Origin: a virus
IMG/VR virus record: IMGVR_UViG_3300033141_004201
Location: 1-31,036 of that record
DNA length: 31,036 bases
Direction: 5' to 3' (one strand)
Part shown: one piece after another, positions 21,441 to 28,616 of the stretch
How the letters are laid out: each line of letters starts with the position of its first letter
Numbering within the stretch: the stretch's first letter is position 1
Program-made: the position numbers and the translations under genes
The notes under the pieces: model-generated
What the model was told of the DNA's origin: nothing
The model's database searches: none
The model's input: the letters and a program-made list of their open reading frames with translations, nothing else

Positions 21441-21482
21441 ATCTAATTATCATTTTTTAAAAGTATCTTTCTTATTTTACCA

Positions 21483-21704
21483 TCAATCCTTCCTTTCTTC
21501 AAATCTTTTTATTAAATCAAGAATAAAACTTTTACCAGAAGTTAATGGTCTTTTTAATATTGCAGACATCCTTATATCTTCCTTCTTGAAGTAAGCATTG
21601 ATATATTCTCTTTGCCATTTCGATAAATAGACATCTGTATTTTCACCATATAACCAATTATAAAACCCTTCTTCACTATTCTCAAACTTTGATTTCTTTG
21701 ACAT
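21483..21704 (-). CDS. Small protein with a Walker A-like loop
   Basis: A 73-residue protein with YLSKWQREYINAYF followed by LKRPLTSGKSFILDLIKRF. The latter looks like the P-loop of phage helicases or terminases ('v.l.+..GKS..l'), with the GKS kept but the first Gly replaced by Arg or Pro. Nothing follows that could be Walker B, so it is either the N-terminal piece of a broken ATPase or a small binding protein. ATG 21704 has GGA 7 bases upstream; it overlaps the Rad50 C-half gene by 23 bases. Confidence 0.55.
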   Translation of the reverse strand: MSKKSKFENSEEGFYNWLYGENTDVYLSKWQREYINAYFKKEDIRMSAILKRPLTSGKSFILDLIKRFEERKD

Positions 21705-22293
21705 AACTAATTCCATTTTTATTTTGCCATACTTTAAAACACTTATCCCCAAATTCTTCTAATTCCGTTTCGTGTGTTATTATTATCATTTGTATTTTAA
21801 ACATATCAGAAACTTTTCTTATCATTTCACCAAAAGAACTTAACAAACCTTTTGATATACCTTTGCCAGGTTCATCAAGTAGAAATACAGAATCAGTTCT
21901 CGGTTCTTTTATGAACCAACTTGCCACTCGCCAAGCAAAAGAAATAATGTTTAATAATCCCTCCCCACACTCGTAATAAGGTGTTAAAATCTTACCACCC
22001 TTGTTAATCAAAGGCTCTGCTTCAGTTTGGTTTCTTTTCATTTTATAATCAAGTTTAAAAGAATACTCTTTCCCATAAACAGAGGCAAGGGCTAATGTTA
22101 TTACATCCTCAAAATAGGCTCCCACTTGCCTTTGAGTTGCTATCATAACATTGTTCACCAAATCCCTTGCCTCCGAATACGTCTTTGCCATCCTCCTGTT
22201 TTCAGTTTTTCGCTGTTTCTCTTTCTTGAGTTCAGACAATAATTGCCTTTTGACAGCTCTTTGCTCTGTATAATGCTTTCTGTATTTGTTCAT
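21682..22293 (-). CDS. Rad50/SbcC C-terminal half (ABC ATPase lobe) as a separate protein
   Basis: A 203-residue protein with the C-terminal motifs of SMC/Rad50 ATPases: a signature-like segment YYECGEGLLNIISFAWRVAS (107-126) in place of LSGGE, Walker B VFLLDE (136-141) with the D-loop after it (GKGIS), and an H-loop IITHE (H174). The first 50 residues are a basic helix, the stub of a coiled coil. It lacks Walker A; that lobe is encoded at 27121-28068. The two would form one composite ATPase with SbcD. The start has no good SD; a later ATG (22191) has AGGAGG but with no spacing, so 22293 is kept. Divergence in the signature is typical of phage forms. Confidence 0.82.
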   Translation of the reverse strand: MNKYRKHYTEQRAVKRQLLSELKKEKQRKTENRRMAKTYSEARDLVNNVMIATQRQVGAYFEDVITLALASVYGKEYSFKLDYKMKRNQTEAEPLINKGGKILTPYYECGEGLLNIISFAWRVASWFIKEPRTDSVFLLDEPGKGISKGLLSSFGEMIRKVSDMFKIQMIIITHETELEEFGDKCFKVWQNKNGISYVKEIKV

Positions 22294-22310
22294 AGCAGGA
22301 AAGTGTTGTA

Positions 22311-23429
22311 TTAATTACTTAATTTTCTTGGCATTACAAGGTTAACTTCATTTTCTTCAACATCATTAGAATCAAAAAATAATTGCTGACTAATATTATC
22401 TTTATATTTCCAAATGACTGTATTTCCTTTAATAGCGTTCAAACCCCTTACTAAATAAGACAAAGCAAAACCTATTGTCAAATCTACCCCCCTATGTTCT
22501 TCACACAAAAAAGAAATTTCAAACCCAATATCTTCCTCAACATCTAAAGCTACAATTGTTATTTCTTTTCCTTTAATAATCAATTTGATTGCTTCTGTTG
22601 TTTTACTCACAAAAGGCTTTGCTTGTTTTAAAGCATTCAACATTTCTTTTCTATCAAAAATAATTTTATTTTTCTGCTCGGTTGGGATAACTTTCCTGAA
22701 ATCAGGATACATCCCCTCAATCGGTCTTGAATATAAAATAATATCATCAGACAATTCAAATTTTATATACCTTTCACCTTTGAAAACCCCTGCAAAATCA
22801 AAGTCAATTCTTGTCAATATTTCAATTATTTTTCTTGATAAAATAATATTAAAATCTTTCATTAATAATTCACAATTGTTTTCAATATCAAGATTTTTTA
22901 TATACCTTAACGCATGTCCATCTGTACCACAACTTGATAATTTTTCTTCTTGTTCAATACAAACGCCTGTCAAACTATTCTTTATTCTCTCATTAGAAAC
23001 GAAAGAAAGTTGCATATATAATTTTAGAAAAATGTCTTTTGACCACAAACCTACTTGTCTGAATTCATCTATTGGTTCTTCTGGATATTCTTCAGTATCC
23101 ATATAAGGAAAAGAAACACTTTTACCATCAAATATTATCTTTACTCTTGGTTGCGTCTCTTCTAATTTAATTTCAATCTCTTTTGGTTTTGTTTTTATAA
23201 TTTTTTCCAATACTTTTAACGGAGCAGTATAATTTCTTTCATCGTCTATTTTCATTACAAGAATTGTTTCTAAATCAGTCGCTAATATATTTCCATTTTT
23301 TACACATACCTGCAAAAGAAATGGTAAAGATGCTTTTTTATCAACTACTTTTTCAGCTATCGAAACAAACTTTTTTAACCTTGCTAAATTTTCATTATTG
23401 GTAGGCGGAAAAAATTTTGTGTTTTTCAT
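22311..23429 (-). CDS. dnaN: Sliding clamp, DnaN (beta subunit)
   Basis: A 372-residue protein, normal DnaN length. Clear family motifs: ILATDLETILVMK in domain 1, TDGHALRYIKNLD in domain 2, RPIEGMYPDFRKVIPTE at the domain 2-3 link, and a VMPRK ending close to the usual MPMRL C-terminus. It forms a dimeric ring that tethers DNA polymerase. Start ATG with AGGAGC SD. It is followed by the Rad50 C-half gene, 17 bp away. This is one of two clamps in the window and the one closer to the host type. A polymerase gene is not in the window. Confidence 0.93.
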   Translation of the reverse strand: MKNTKFFPPTNNENLARLKKFVSIAEKVVDKKASLPFLLQVCVKNGNILATDLETILVMKIDDERNYTAPLKVLEKIIKTKPKEIEIKLEETQPRVKIIFDGKSVSFPYMDTEEYPEEPIDEFRQVGLWSKDIFLKLYMQLSFVSNERIKNSLTGVCIEQEEKLSSCGTDGHALRYIKNLDIENNCELLMKDFNIILSRKIIEILTRIDFDFAGVFKGERYIKFELSDDIILYSRPIEGMYPDFRKVIPTEQKNKIIFDRKEMLNALKQAKPFVSKTTEAIKLIIKGKEITIVALDVEEDIGFEISFLCEEHRGVDLTIGFALSYLVRGLNAIKGNTVIWKYKDNISQQLFFDSNDVEENEVNLVMPRKLSN

Positions 23430-23443
23430 CTTAAAAAGCTCCT

Positions 23444-23779
23444 TTATTTATTTATTCCTAATTTATGAAAAAGAATTATTCTTAAATCCTTTAGATGATC
23501 TTCAATTTTTTTCATTGCTCCTGCCGTACCAGCTCCTTCAGTAGGCCTAATGCCACAATCCCATAAATCATCCATAAGAATTTGGGCATTGTCAGGTGAT
23601 AATTTTAAACTAGGTTCGATTTCTATACCCATATCTTCTTCTGTTATTTTTTTCATTACAATATCTTCGCAAACAGTTTTTTGACCTTTCTCAAAATTGG
23701 TACTAAAGATATATATTTCTACGCTATCAAATAAAATAAAATTTTTCTTTGCCCGAAGACGAATACTTTTGTCATACAT
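23444..23779 (-). CDS. Conserved phage protein of unknown function
   Basis: A 111-residue protein. The segment LSPDNAQILMDDLWDCGIRP, followed by TEGAGTAGAMKKIEDHLKDLR, is a strong and recognisable pattern seen in many tailed-phage proteins of unknown function ('a..LmddLw..GirPteG.GsaGal.a...HL.dmR'). The whole motif is intact. The first 45 residues are less conserved. It overlaps the 46-residue membrane gene by 8 bases and is followed by dnaN. Confidence 0.72.
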   Translation of the reverse strand: MYDKSIRLRAKKNFILFDSVEIYIFSTNFEKGQKTVCEDIVMKKITEEDMGIEIEPSLKLSPDNAQILMDDLWDCGIRPTEGAGTAGAMKKIEDHLKDLRIILFHKLGINK

Positions 23780-23912
23780 AATTATTTTTTCCTATTAATT
23801 TACCTATTTTCTTTTTTAAACTTGTTAACGAACTAATAGCTCCAATAAAATAACCACAAATAAAAATTAAAACTATAATTACAATAATAATTATGGGAAA
23901 GAATATGTCCAT
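23772..23912 (-). CDS. Single-span membrane peptide, 46 residues
   Basis: One hydrophobic segment (residues 3-25, IIIIVIIVLIFICGYFIGA) followed by a Lys-rich tail (LKKKIGKLIGKN): an N-out signal anchor. It overlaps its downstream neighbour by 8 bases, starts 3 bases after the upstream gene, and has GGA 6 bases before the ATG. Gene fit and composition make it likely to be real. Function unknown. Confidence 0.6.
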   Translation of the reverse strand: MDIFFPIIIIVIIVLIFICGYFIGAISSLTSLKKKIGKLIGKNNYV

Positions 23913-23914
23913 TT

Positions 23915-24163
23915 TTATTCCAAAAATTTATCTAATTTAATTTCCAATTCTGATATTTTTTCTTCAAGTTCTTTTCTTTTTTTATTCATTTCACTCATTA
24001 ACTTTTCAGCTTCTTTTAATCCTTTGACGAGGAAATCATCTTTAAGTGTTTTATATGCTGATGATAATTTTCCACCAATTTCAGCATTCGCAAGCTCAAT
24101 CTCTTTCAACTGTTCCTGTGCGTCCTTGACTTTATCTAATATGCTTTTCATATTATCATCCAT
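23915..24163 (-). CDS. Coiled-coil protein, 82 residues
   Basis: Nearly the whole protein is a charged helix with heptad spacing (VKDAQEQLKEIELANAEIG, then AEKLMSEMNKKRKELEEKI). Such small coiled coils self-associate and are often chaperone-like or scaffold-like; the actual role is not known. The ATG 24163 is 1 base after the stop of the remnant frame upstream, with a GAAGAAGAA purine run as SD. A second ATG at 24151 is possible. Confidence 0.65.
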   Translation of the reverse strand: MDDNMKSILDKVKDAQEQLKEIELANAEIGGKLSSAYKTLKDDFLVKGLKEAEKLMSEMNKKRKELEEKISELEIKLDKFLE

Positions 24164-24164
24164 T

Positions 24165-24218
24165 TTATTCTTCTTCTTTTGGTATGCTTATTTTTGGTTC
24201 TGCCTTTCTAATTGTAGA
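24165..24218 (-). pseudogene. 3' tail of a gene interrupted by TnpB element 2
   Basis: The frame reads (MS)TIRKAEPKISIPKEEE then stop: a lysine/glutamate-rich tail with natural codon use but no gene in front of it, only the right end of the TnpB element. It is probably the former C-terminus of the gene now ending at 25381. An ATG at 24216-24218 inside the hairpin opens an 18-codon frame, but this is likely fortuitous. Confidence 0.5.
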
Positions 24219-24285
24219 CATAAATGTCTGTTAATAGATTACCCACCGAAATGGGCATGCTGGATAATTTCTCATCCAGAGCACT
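24200..24285 (-). ncRNA. Predicted omega RNA of element 2 with guide
   Basis: The tnpB 3' end can form three consecutive hairpins on the minus strand: CTGGAT/ATCCAG (24260-24279), CCCA/TGGG (24242-24255) and AGACAT-TT-ATGTCT (24216-24229). The same order of stems at the end of tnpB is typical of omega RNA scaffolds. The guide would start near 24215 and run into ACAATTAGAAAGGCAGAACC, which is the tail of the interrupted phage gene. Ends are approximate. Confidence 0.55.
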
Positions 24286-25377
24286 GGCCGTGCAATATTT
24301 TTTAAAAATGTTAATTGCTGAATTAATATCCCTATCCAGTTTCAAACCACAGTCACAGCTCATTGTTCTTTTATTGAGCGGCATGTTATGGGTTTTTCCG
24401 CATCGAGAACAAGTTTTAGATGTGTAAGCTTCGTTAATCTTAATTAAATTTTTTCCATACAACTTAGATTTATAATTCAGAAATTCTACAAATCTTCCTA
24501 TTCTCCATTCGTTCTGAATAATTCGATTAAACCAAGGCTGTTTTTCCTTTATCATTCCATTTAAATTTAATCTACCAACTACAATAGTTGATTCAGGGCG
24601 AATATTAGTTAACCAATAAGAAGCTTTGTGATAATAGTCGTTAATTCTGTTTAAATAACGAGTTATTTGTCTATGAAAAATTCTATTCTGTTTAAACCAC
24701 CTCCTTGAAAATTTAATGCATTTATCTCGTTTACTTCTTAATTTGTCAATGTGTTTCGTATAATGGGAAAACTTATCAATTCTAATTAATTCATTTCTGG
24801 ATGAATAACCGACAGCTAGAGTCTTGACACCTAAATCAATCCCTATTATGTCATCATTATTTATAATTAATTTTTCATCAACCTCAATAGCAAAACAAAC
24901 AAAATAGTTATTTTTCTGTTTAATTATAGTAACAGTACGATAATCATCAGGTATAGGTTCAGAAGTTCTTACTGTAAAATTGTTATATCCTCTACCTGTA
25001 GGAAGAATAAATCTATAATCATCTATTTTTTTAATATACATTCCGGGGTATTCCTGGGAAATAAATTCTTTTTTTCTCTTATATTTAGGAAAACCTTTAC
25101 CATTATTAAAAAACCGTTTAAATGCCTTATCAAGTCGAAAATACATGGCTGATAAACATTTATTGTAAACTTTGTTATATTCCGGATATTCCTTTTTAAT
25201 AGATGGTAATTGACTTTTCTGTTCATATATAGATAATTGCTTTTTGTTTTTCTCGTAAAAATCTATTTTTTCTTTTAATGCAAAATTATAAATTAATCTA
25301 CATCGTTCAGACGCAAACTCTAAATAATTTTTACATTCCTGATTAATCTTTATTTTTATCTTTTTTACTAAAATCAT
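24208..25377 (-). CDS. tnpB: TnpB of element 2, with apparently relocated catalytic Glu
   Basis: A 389-residue TnpB. RuvC Asp residues are kept: D181 (GIDLGVKT) and D350 (LDRDINSAINI). Where TnpB normally has the catalytic Glu (VVEDLN), this protein has VVGRLN (G268). A Glu appears instead at E316, in KINEAYTSKTC just before the zinc ribbon (C323, C326, C341, C343). I recall TnpB subgroups with this pairing of a lost Glu and a 'NEaYTS' Glu, so activity may be kept. No tnpA is adjacent. The ATG directly follows AAAGG, without normal SD spacing. Element limits are not exact: right end at about 24215, left end close to 25380, beside the truncated gene. Confidence 0.9.
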   Translation of the reverse strand: MILVKKIKIKINQECKNYLEFASERCRLIYNFALKEKIDFYEKNKKQLSIYEQKSQLPSIKKEYPEYNKVYNKCLSAMYFRLDKAFKRFFNNGKGFPKYKRKKEFISQEYPGMYIKKIDDYRFILPTGRGYNNFTVRTSEPIPDDYRTVTIIKQKNNYFVCFAIEVDEKLIINNDDIIGIDLGVKTLAVGYSSRNELIRIDKFSHYTKHIDKLRSKRDKCIKFSRRWFKQNRIFHRQITRYLNRINDYYHKASYWLTNIRPESTIVVGRLNLNGMIKEKQPWFNRIIQNEWRIGRFVEFLNYKSKLYGKNLIKINEAYTSKTCSRCGKTHNMPLNKRTMSCDCGLKLDRDINSAINIFKKYCTASALDEKLSSMPISVGNLLTDIYVYN

Positions 25378-25380
25378 CCT

Positions 25381-25683
25381 TTATCTTTTTTTTATAGGTT
25401 CGTAATCCATACATTCTCTTTTTGGAAACGGTAATTTTTCTTCTTTCCTTGCCATTTCTATATAATCCAACATATATATTTTATATAAATATCTTACTTT
25501 TGATATATAACATCTTTTTAATTGTTCCCTTTCTTCCAACCAATAACGAGCCATCTTTTCCGCCTCACTAACCAATTTTGTTTCCGTGCTTATATAAAAA
25601 GTCATTTGAAACGTAGAAACATATTCAGACACGGGCAAATCGTCAACAATAACCACTTCCCAACAATGCATTTCTTTTATCAT
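25381..25683 (-). CDS. CWEVV-domain protein, single domain, probably truncated at the 3' end
   Basis: A 100-residue protein that matches each half of the 151-residue neighbour: HCWEVV at the start, an STETKLVSEAEKMARYWLEE helix in the middle and YISKVRYLYKIYMLDYIE at the end. The family is not known to me. The stop lies 4 bases before the TnpB ATG, and a plausible former C-terminal tail is on the other side of the element (24165-24218). The ATG overlaps the previous stop by 4 bases. Function unknown. Confidence 0.68.
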   Translation of the reverse strand: MIKEMHCWEVVIVDDLPVSEYVSTFQMTFYISTETKLVSEAEKMARYWLEEREQLKRCYISKVRYLYKIYMLDYIEMARKEEKLPFPKRECMDYEPIKKR

Positions 25684-26135
25684 TTTATCTCCTCCAATAA
25701 ATAGACTTCAAATAGGTATTCCAATGAATATATAAAAAACTTTTCAACTCGCAGAGGTGCATCAGCAAAAAATTCTTTTAAACAAATATTAGCTATCTTT
25801 TCTACTTCTGCATATAATCTATTTTTTGTTGTAACAACACGAACAGTAAAATTAGGAACTGAATATTCCTTTGGTATGGTATTATGAAAAACAACTTTCC
25901 AGCAATGAAAAATATTATCTGTTTTTATTTCATTTTCTTCAATATTAACAGAAAATAAATTTGTCATTCGATTTATAAAACAACGACTAAAAAAAGCATC
26001 ATGCTTCCATTCATTTAAATTTAAAATCTCGCTTTCTACCAAATTAACAGTCTCTTTTTCCGTTATAAAATGTTTAATTCGTTCATCTGTTTCGTTATTA
26101 AAAACAACCTCCCAACAATACATCTCTTTTATCAT
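25680..26135 (-). CDS. CWEVV-domain protein with two tandem domains
   Basis: A 151-residue protein whose halves (residues 1-68 and 74-151) are similar: YCWEVVFNNE then FSRCFINRMTNLFSVNI in the first, and FHCWKVVFHNT then FFIYSLEYLFEVYLLEE in the second. Each has a beta start, a helix and an aromatic end. With the 100-residue neighbour this makes three copies of one domain, so duplication occurred both inside a gene and between genes. The start has GAGGAG about 8 bases upstream. Function unknown; no catalytic motif is seen. Confidence 0.72.
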   Translation of the reverse strand: MIKEMYCWEVVFNNETDERIKHFITEKETVNLVESEILNLNEWKHDAFFSRCFINRMTNLFSVNIEENEIKTDNIFHCWKVVFHNTIPKEYSVPNFTVRVVTTKNRLYAEVEKIANICLKEFFADAPLRVEKFFIYSLEYLFEVYLLEEIK

Positions 26136-26188
26136 TTTATTTCTCCTCTTTTTTATTATATTTATACTTCATTAATATAGTACTTTAA

Positions 26189-27118
26189 TCATTTTATTTC
26201 TTCCTGTGCTTCAGCTATTACGTTTATTATTTTTTTATTTGTATTATTTTTTTCATACCATTTCAGCAAGTTTTCTTGAAAAGAAACTTTTCTTTTATTC
26301 GTTTCTTTTTGGGATAAATATTTCAAAAACTTTTCAAGTTCTTCTTTATCTTTAGTATCAATTCTTTCTATAACCTCTTCAAATACTTCTTCAGACGGTT
26401 TAAAGGGTATCCAAAATAATTCACTATCCATTTCTTCTGTGTCAAATACAATACAAAAAGGTTTTATATCAGCTTCATCAATTTTCTTTCTCACCATTAC
26501 TCCTGTATTGAAAATGAATTTATCCTTTCCATAAACATCAGAAAAGGGTCTGTGATAATCACCACATAAAATCAAATCATAATCCGAATATTTCTGTCCA
26601 AAAACTCTTGGATGAATAAAATCTTGACCTGGATATATAGCTTCAGGGCTAATCATTTTGTGAACAACCAATACTTTAAATCCTTTTTCTTTTTTAGGAA
26701 TAGGTATCTTTTCGCCAAAAGAAGCTCCGTATAAATGAACAACTTTTTTATCCCCCTCTTTAAAATATTTAAAAGGTTTCTTTCCCAATATTCTAACAGC
26801 CCCGGCAGACCTGAATATACCTACACCTGTCTTTTTTATTTTCTTTTTGCTTCTATAATAATAATCATGTTGTCCTAATACAAGATTGATTTTAATTTTA
26901 TATTTAGATAGTAATTTCAAATAAGTAGATAAAACTAAAAAGGATGGATTTTGTGAATCAAAAAAATCACCTGCCTGCAAAAATAAATCACAATTTTCCT
27001 CTTTATATTTTTTCAGACACCATTCAAACTTGAATTTTTGTGTCTCAAAAAAATCATCTTTCCTGTTCTCTGGGTTGTTTTGTCTTAAATGTGTGTCTGA
27101 TAATAAAAATAGTTTCAT
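26189..27118 (-). CDS. sbcD: SbcD/Mre11-like nuclease subunit
   Basis: A 309-residue metallophosphoesterase that trims DNA ends and hairpins together with Rad50/SbcC. Motifs in order: DTHLR (D8, H10), AGDFFD (G50-D51), GQHD (82-85) in place of GNHD, VVHKM, and CGDYHRP in place of GHxH. The Asn to Gln change in motif III is notable, because the Asn helps to bind metal and phosphate; other acidic and His ligands remain. The C-terminal 60 residues are charged helices for Rad50 contact. It begins 2 bp after the Rad50 N-half gene; no SD is seen, so coupled translation is likely. Confidence 0.9.
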   Translation of the reverse strand: MKLFLLSDTHLRQNNPENRKDDFFETQKFKFEWCLKKYKEENCDLFLQAGDFFDSQNPSFLVLSTYLKLLSKYKIKINLVLGQHDYYYRSKKKIKKTGVGIFRSAGAVRILGKKPFKYFKEGDKKVVHLYGASFGEKIPIPKKEKGFKVLVVHKMISPEAIYPGQDFIHPRVFGQKYSDYDLILCGDYHRPFSDVYGKDKFIFNTGVMVRKKIDEADIKPFCIVFDTEEMDSELFWIPFKPSEEVFEEVIERIDTKDKEELEKFLKYLSQKETNKRKVSFQENLLKWYEKNNTNKKIINVIAEAQEEIK

Positions 27119-27120
27119 AG

Positions 27121-28068
27121 TTAATTATTTATTTTTTCTAATAAATTTATCTTTGCTTCCTTTGTCAATTTTCTTTCGCAAGTCGGACAAAAAGTCAAAG
27201 CCTTTCTCAATGATTTTAACGTTGTTTCCAAGTTATTTTTAATTCTTTCAGTTTCTTCTTTTTTCAATTCCAATTTTTTTATGTGTGTTATTACTTTTCC
27301 TAATTTATCTACATCATTATACAGTTTATTATATTTTTCAACAGATATTTTCAAATCGTTAATTATCTTTCCCATTTCTTTCGGTATTTTTATTTCCTTT
27401 TTTTCTTTTTCAAAATGTTTAATATTCTGAATACACACATTTAGTTTATCAATATTATTTTCTAATTCATCTAACTTTTCTTTGTATTTTTCATAGTTTT
27501 TCAAAAGTTTTTTATAATTATCCAAATAATCAAATGATTTTAACTGTTCTTTCAACTCTGATATATGTTCAATATTTTCTTTTTCTTTTCTTTCAGCTTG
27601 TCTCTTTCTTCTATTTAGCAAACTAACAATTTTACCCACGTTCTCTAAATCAGTCAACCTATTTATATATTCTGCTATCTTGCCAGGCGTATCTAAAATT
27701 AAGAAAAAAGATTTTAATTGGTCTTGTATATTTATTTCGTCCAAATCTAAAACATTTTTCACTTCTTCTGGGACATTTCCTTTTAACGCCTTATACAAAT
27801 TACCGTTAATATCATAATCATTTCTTTGCCTATCTTTTATTTTTGTTATTTTTCCTCTATCTGTAATAATTTTCGCTTTAGCTTTTTTCTTTCCCTTTCT
27901 TATTATAGAATCACCAAGAGGTCTATTCTTTATTATCCAACGTATTGCCCTAAATAAAGACGTTTTTCCTTTATCTGATTCTCCTATAATAAAATTTATC
28001 CCAGAACTGAATTGATATTTTGAAATTTTATGTGCTTGAACGTTCTTTAAAATAATTTTATTTATCAT
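27121..28068 (-). CDS. Rad50/SbcC N-terminal half ending in a zinc hook
   Basis: A 315-residue protein: a Walker A GESDKGKT (29-36) in an SMC-type N-terminal lobe, then a coiled coil from about 160 to 285 (KEKENIEHISELKEQLKSF and others), then CPTC (294-297), the zinc hook that joins two Rad50 arms. It stops 18 residues after the hook. In Rad50 the hook is in the middle and a second coil leads back to Walker B; here that half is missing and a separate C-terminal lobe is encoded at 21682-22293. Its ATG overlaps the end of the gene upstream by 11 bases, without SD. Partner of SbcD, next in the operon. Confidence 0.88.
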   Translation of the reverse strand: MINKIILKNVQAHKISKYQFSSGINFIIGESDKGKTSLFRAIRWIIKNRPLGDSIIRKGKKKAKAKIITDRGKITKIKDRQRNDYDINGNLYKALKGNVPEEVKNVLDLDEINIQDQLKSFFLILDTPGKIAEYINRLTDLENVGKIVSLLNRRKRQAERKEKENIEHISELKEQLKSFDYLDNYKKLLKNYEKYKEKLDELENNIDKLNVCIQNIKHFEKEKKEIKIPKEMGKIINDLKISVEKYNKLYNDVDKLGKVITHIKKLELKKEETERIKNNLETTLKSLRKALTFCPTCERKLTKEAKINLLEKINN

Positions 28069-28255
28069 GATTTTTTAATTTTTTTATATTTCCAATTCTA
28101 CCCACATCCGAATAGGTTTTCTTTCCAAACTCCAACCAATGTTTAAAACACAATTCTTCTTTGGCTGCCGGATGTGAAAAATAAGGAACATAGCTGTAAT
28201 AATTACAACCTTCTATCCTACATTTCTTTCCAGCTTTTTTTGTGTATTTCTTCAT
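28058..28255 (-). CDS. Small Cys/His protein, 65 residues
   Basis: Basic, with Cys at 12, 17 and 36 and His at 28 and 39 (CRIEGC, FSHPAAKEELCFKHW): a possible single zinc site of mixed type, as in small phage proteins of the 'C..GC....H......C..H' kind. It starts with ATG after a GGGAT SD-like sequence and overlaps the Rad50 N-half by 11 bases. Function unknown. Confidence 0.6.
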   Translation of the reverse strand: MKKYTKKAGKKCRIEGCNYYSYVPYFSHPAAKEELCFKHWLEFGKKTYSDVGRIGNIKKLKNHDK

Positions 28256-28261
28256 AATTTA

Positions 28262-28414
28262 CTATCCCGAATAAATCACCGCTTTCTCATCAACAGACAC
28301 TTCATGTCCACATTTAAAACATTTATAAATAATCAAATCATTTACAATATGCCATTGCTTTCGCCAATCTACGCAACCACAAATTGGACACGGCGTTGAT
28401 AACACAATAAACAT
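28262..28414 (-). CDS. Zinc-ribbon protein, 50 residues
   Basis: Two CxxCG pairs (CPICG at residues 9-13 and CFKCG at about 32-36) separated by a hairpin, a standard zinc ribbon. The start chosen is ATG 28414, right behind the TGA of the previous gene, with GGGGA about 6 bases upstream. Upstream in-frame ATGs overlap that gene and lack an SD. Function unknown. Confidence 0.65.
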   Translation of the reverse strand: MFIVLSTPCPICGCVDWRKQWHIVNDLIIYKCFKCGHEVSVDEKAVIYSG

Positions 28415-28415
28415 T

Positions 28416-28616
28416 TCATTCCCCTTTCTTTCTTTTTCTATTCTTACCAGCATATTCAAATTTCAAATTTTTATTACCACAATGGCCACATCGGCATTCG
28501 ATTATATCACCAGTTTCGGAATCGTGTCGAAAATAAACACCTACCTTACCACATTTACAAGTTTCAACTTTCACCCTGCCAATACCATTAACTTCAACAT
28601 ATATAAAATCATCCAT
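28416..28616 (-). CDS. Zinc-ribbon-like protein, 66 residues
   Basis: Two groups of Cys, CKCG (near 20-23) and CRCGHCG (near 41-47), linked by KVGVYFRHDSETGDIIE, probably bound to zinc. A basic tail (KNRKRKKGE) would suit nucleic-acid binding. ATG 28616 has AAAGGA 8-9 bases upstream and overlaps the resolvase gene by 8 bases. It and the next gene are two similar small ribbons side by side. Confidence 0.65.
   Translation of the reverse strand: MDDFIYVEVNGIGRVKVETCKCGKVGVYFRHDSETGDIIECRCGHCGNKNLKFEYAGKNRKRKKGE

Noticed and set aside
21682-22293. Frameshift or assembly break between the two Rad50 halves
   Set aside because: They are separated by some ten intact genes including dnaN and sbcD, so a simple frameshift or error cannot explain the split.
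24208-25377. Calling TnpB 2 a nuclease-dead RNA-guided repressor
   Set aside because: Both Asp residues and the zinc ribbon are intact and a Glu occurs at an alternative position, so loss of activity cannot be claimed from sequence.
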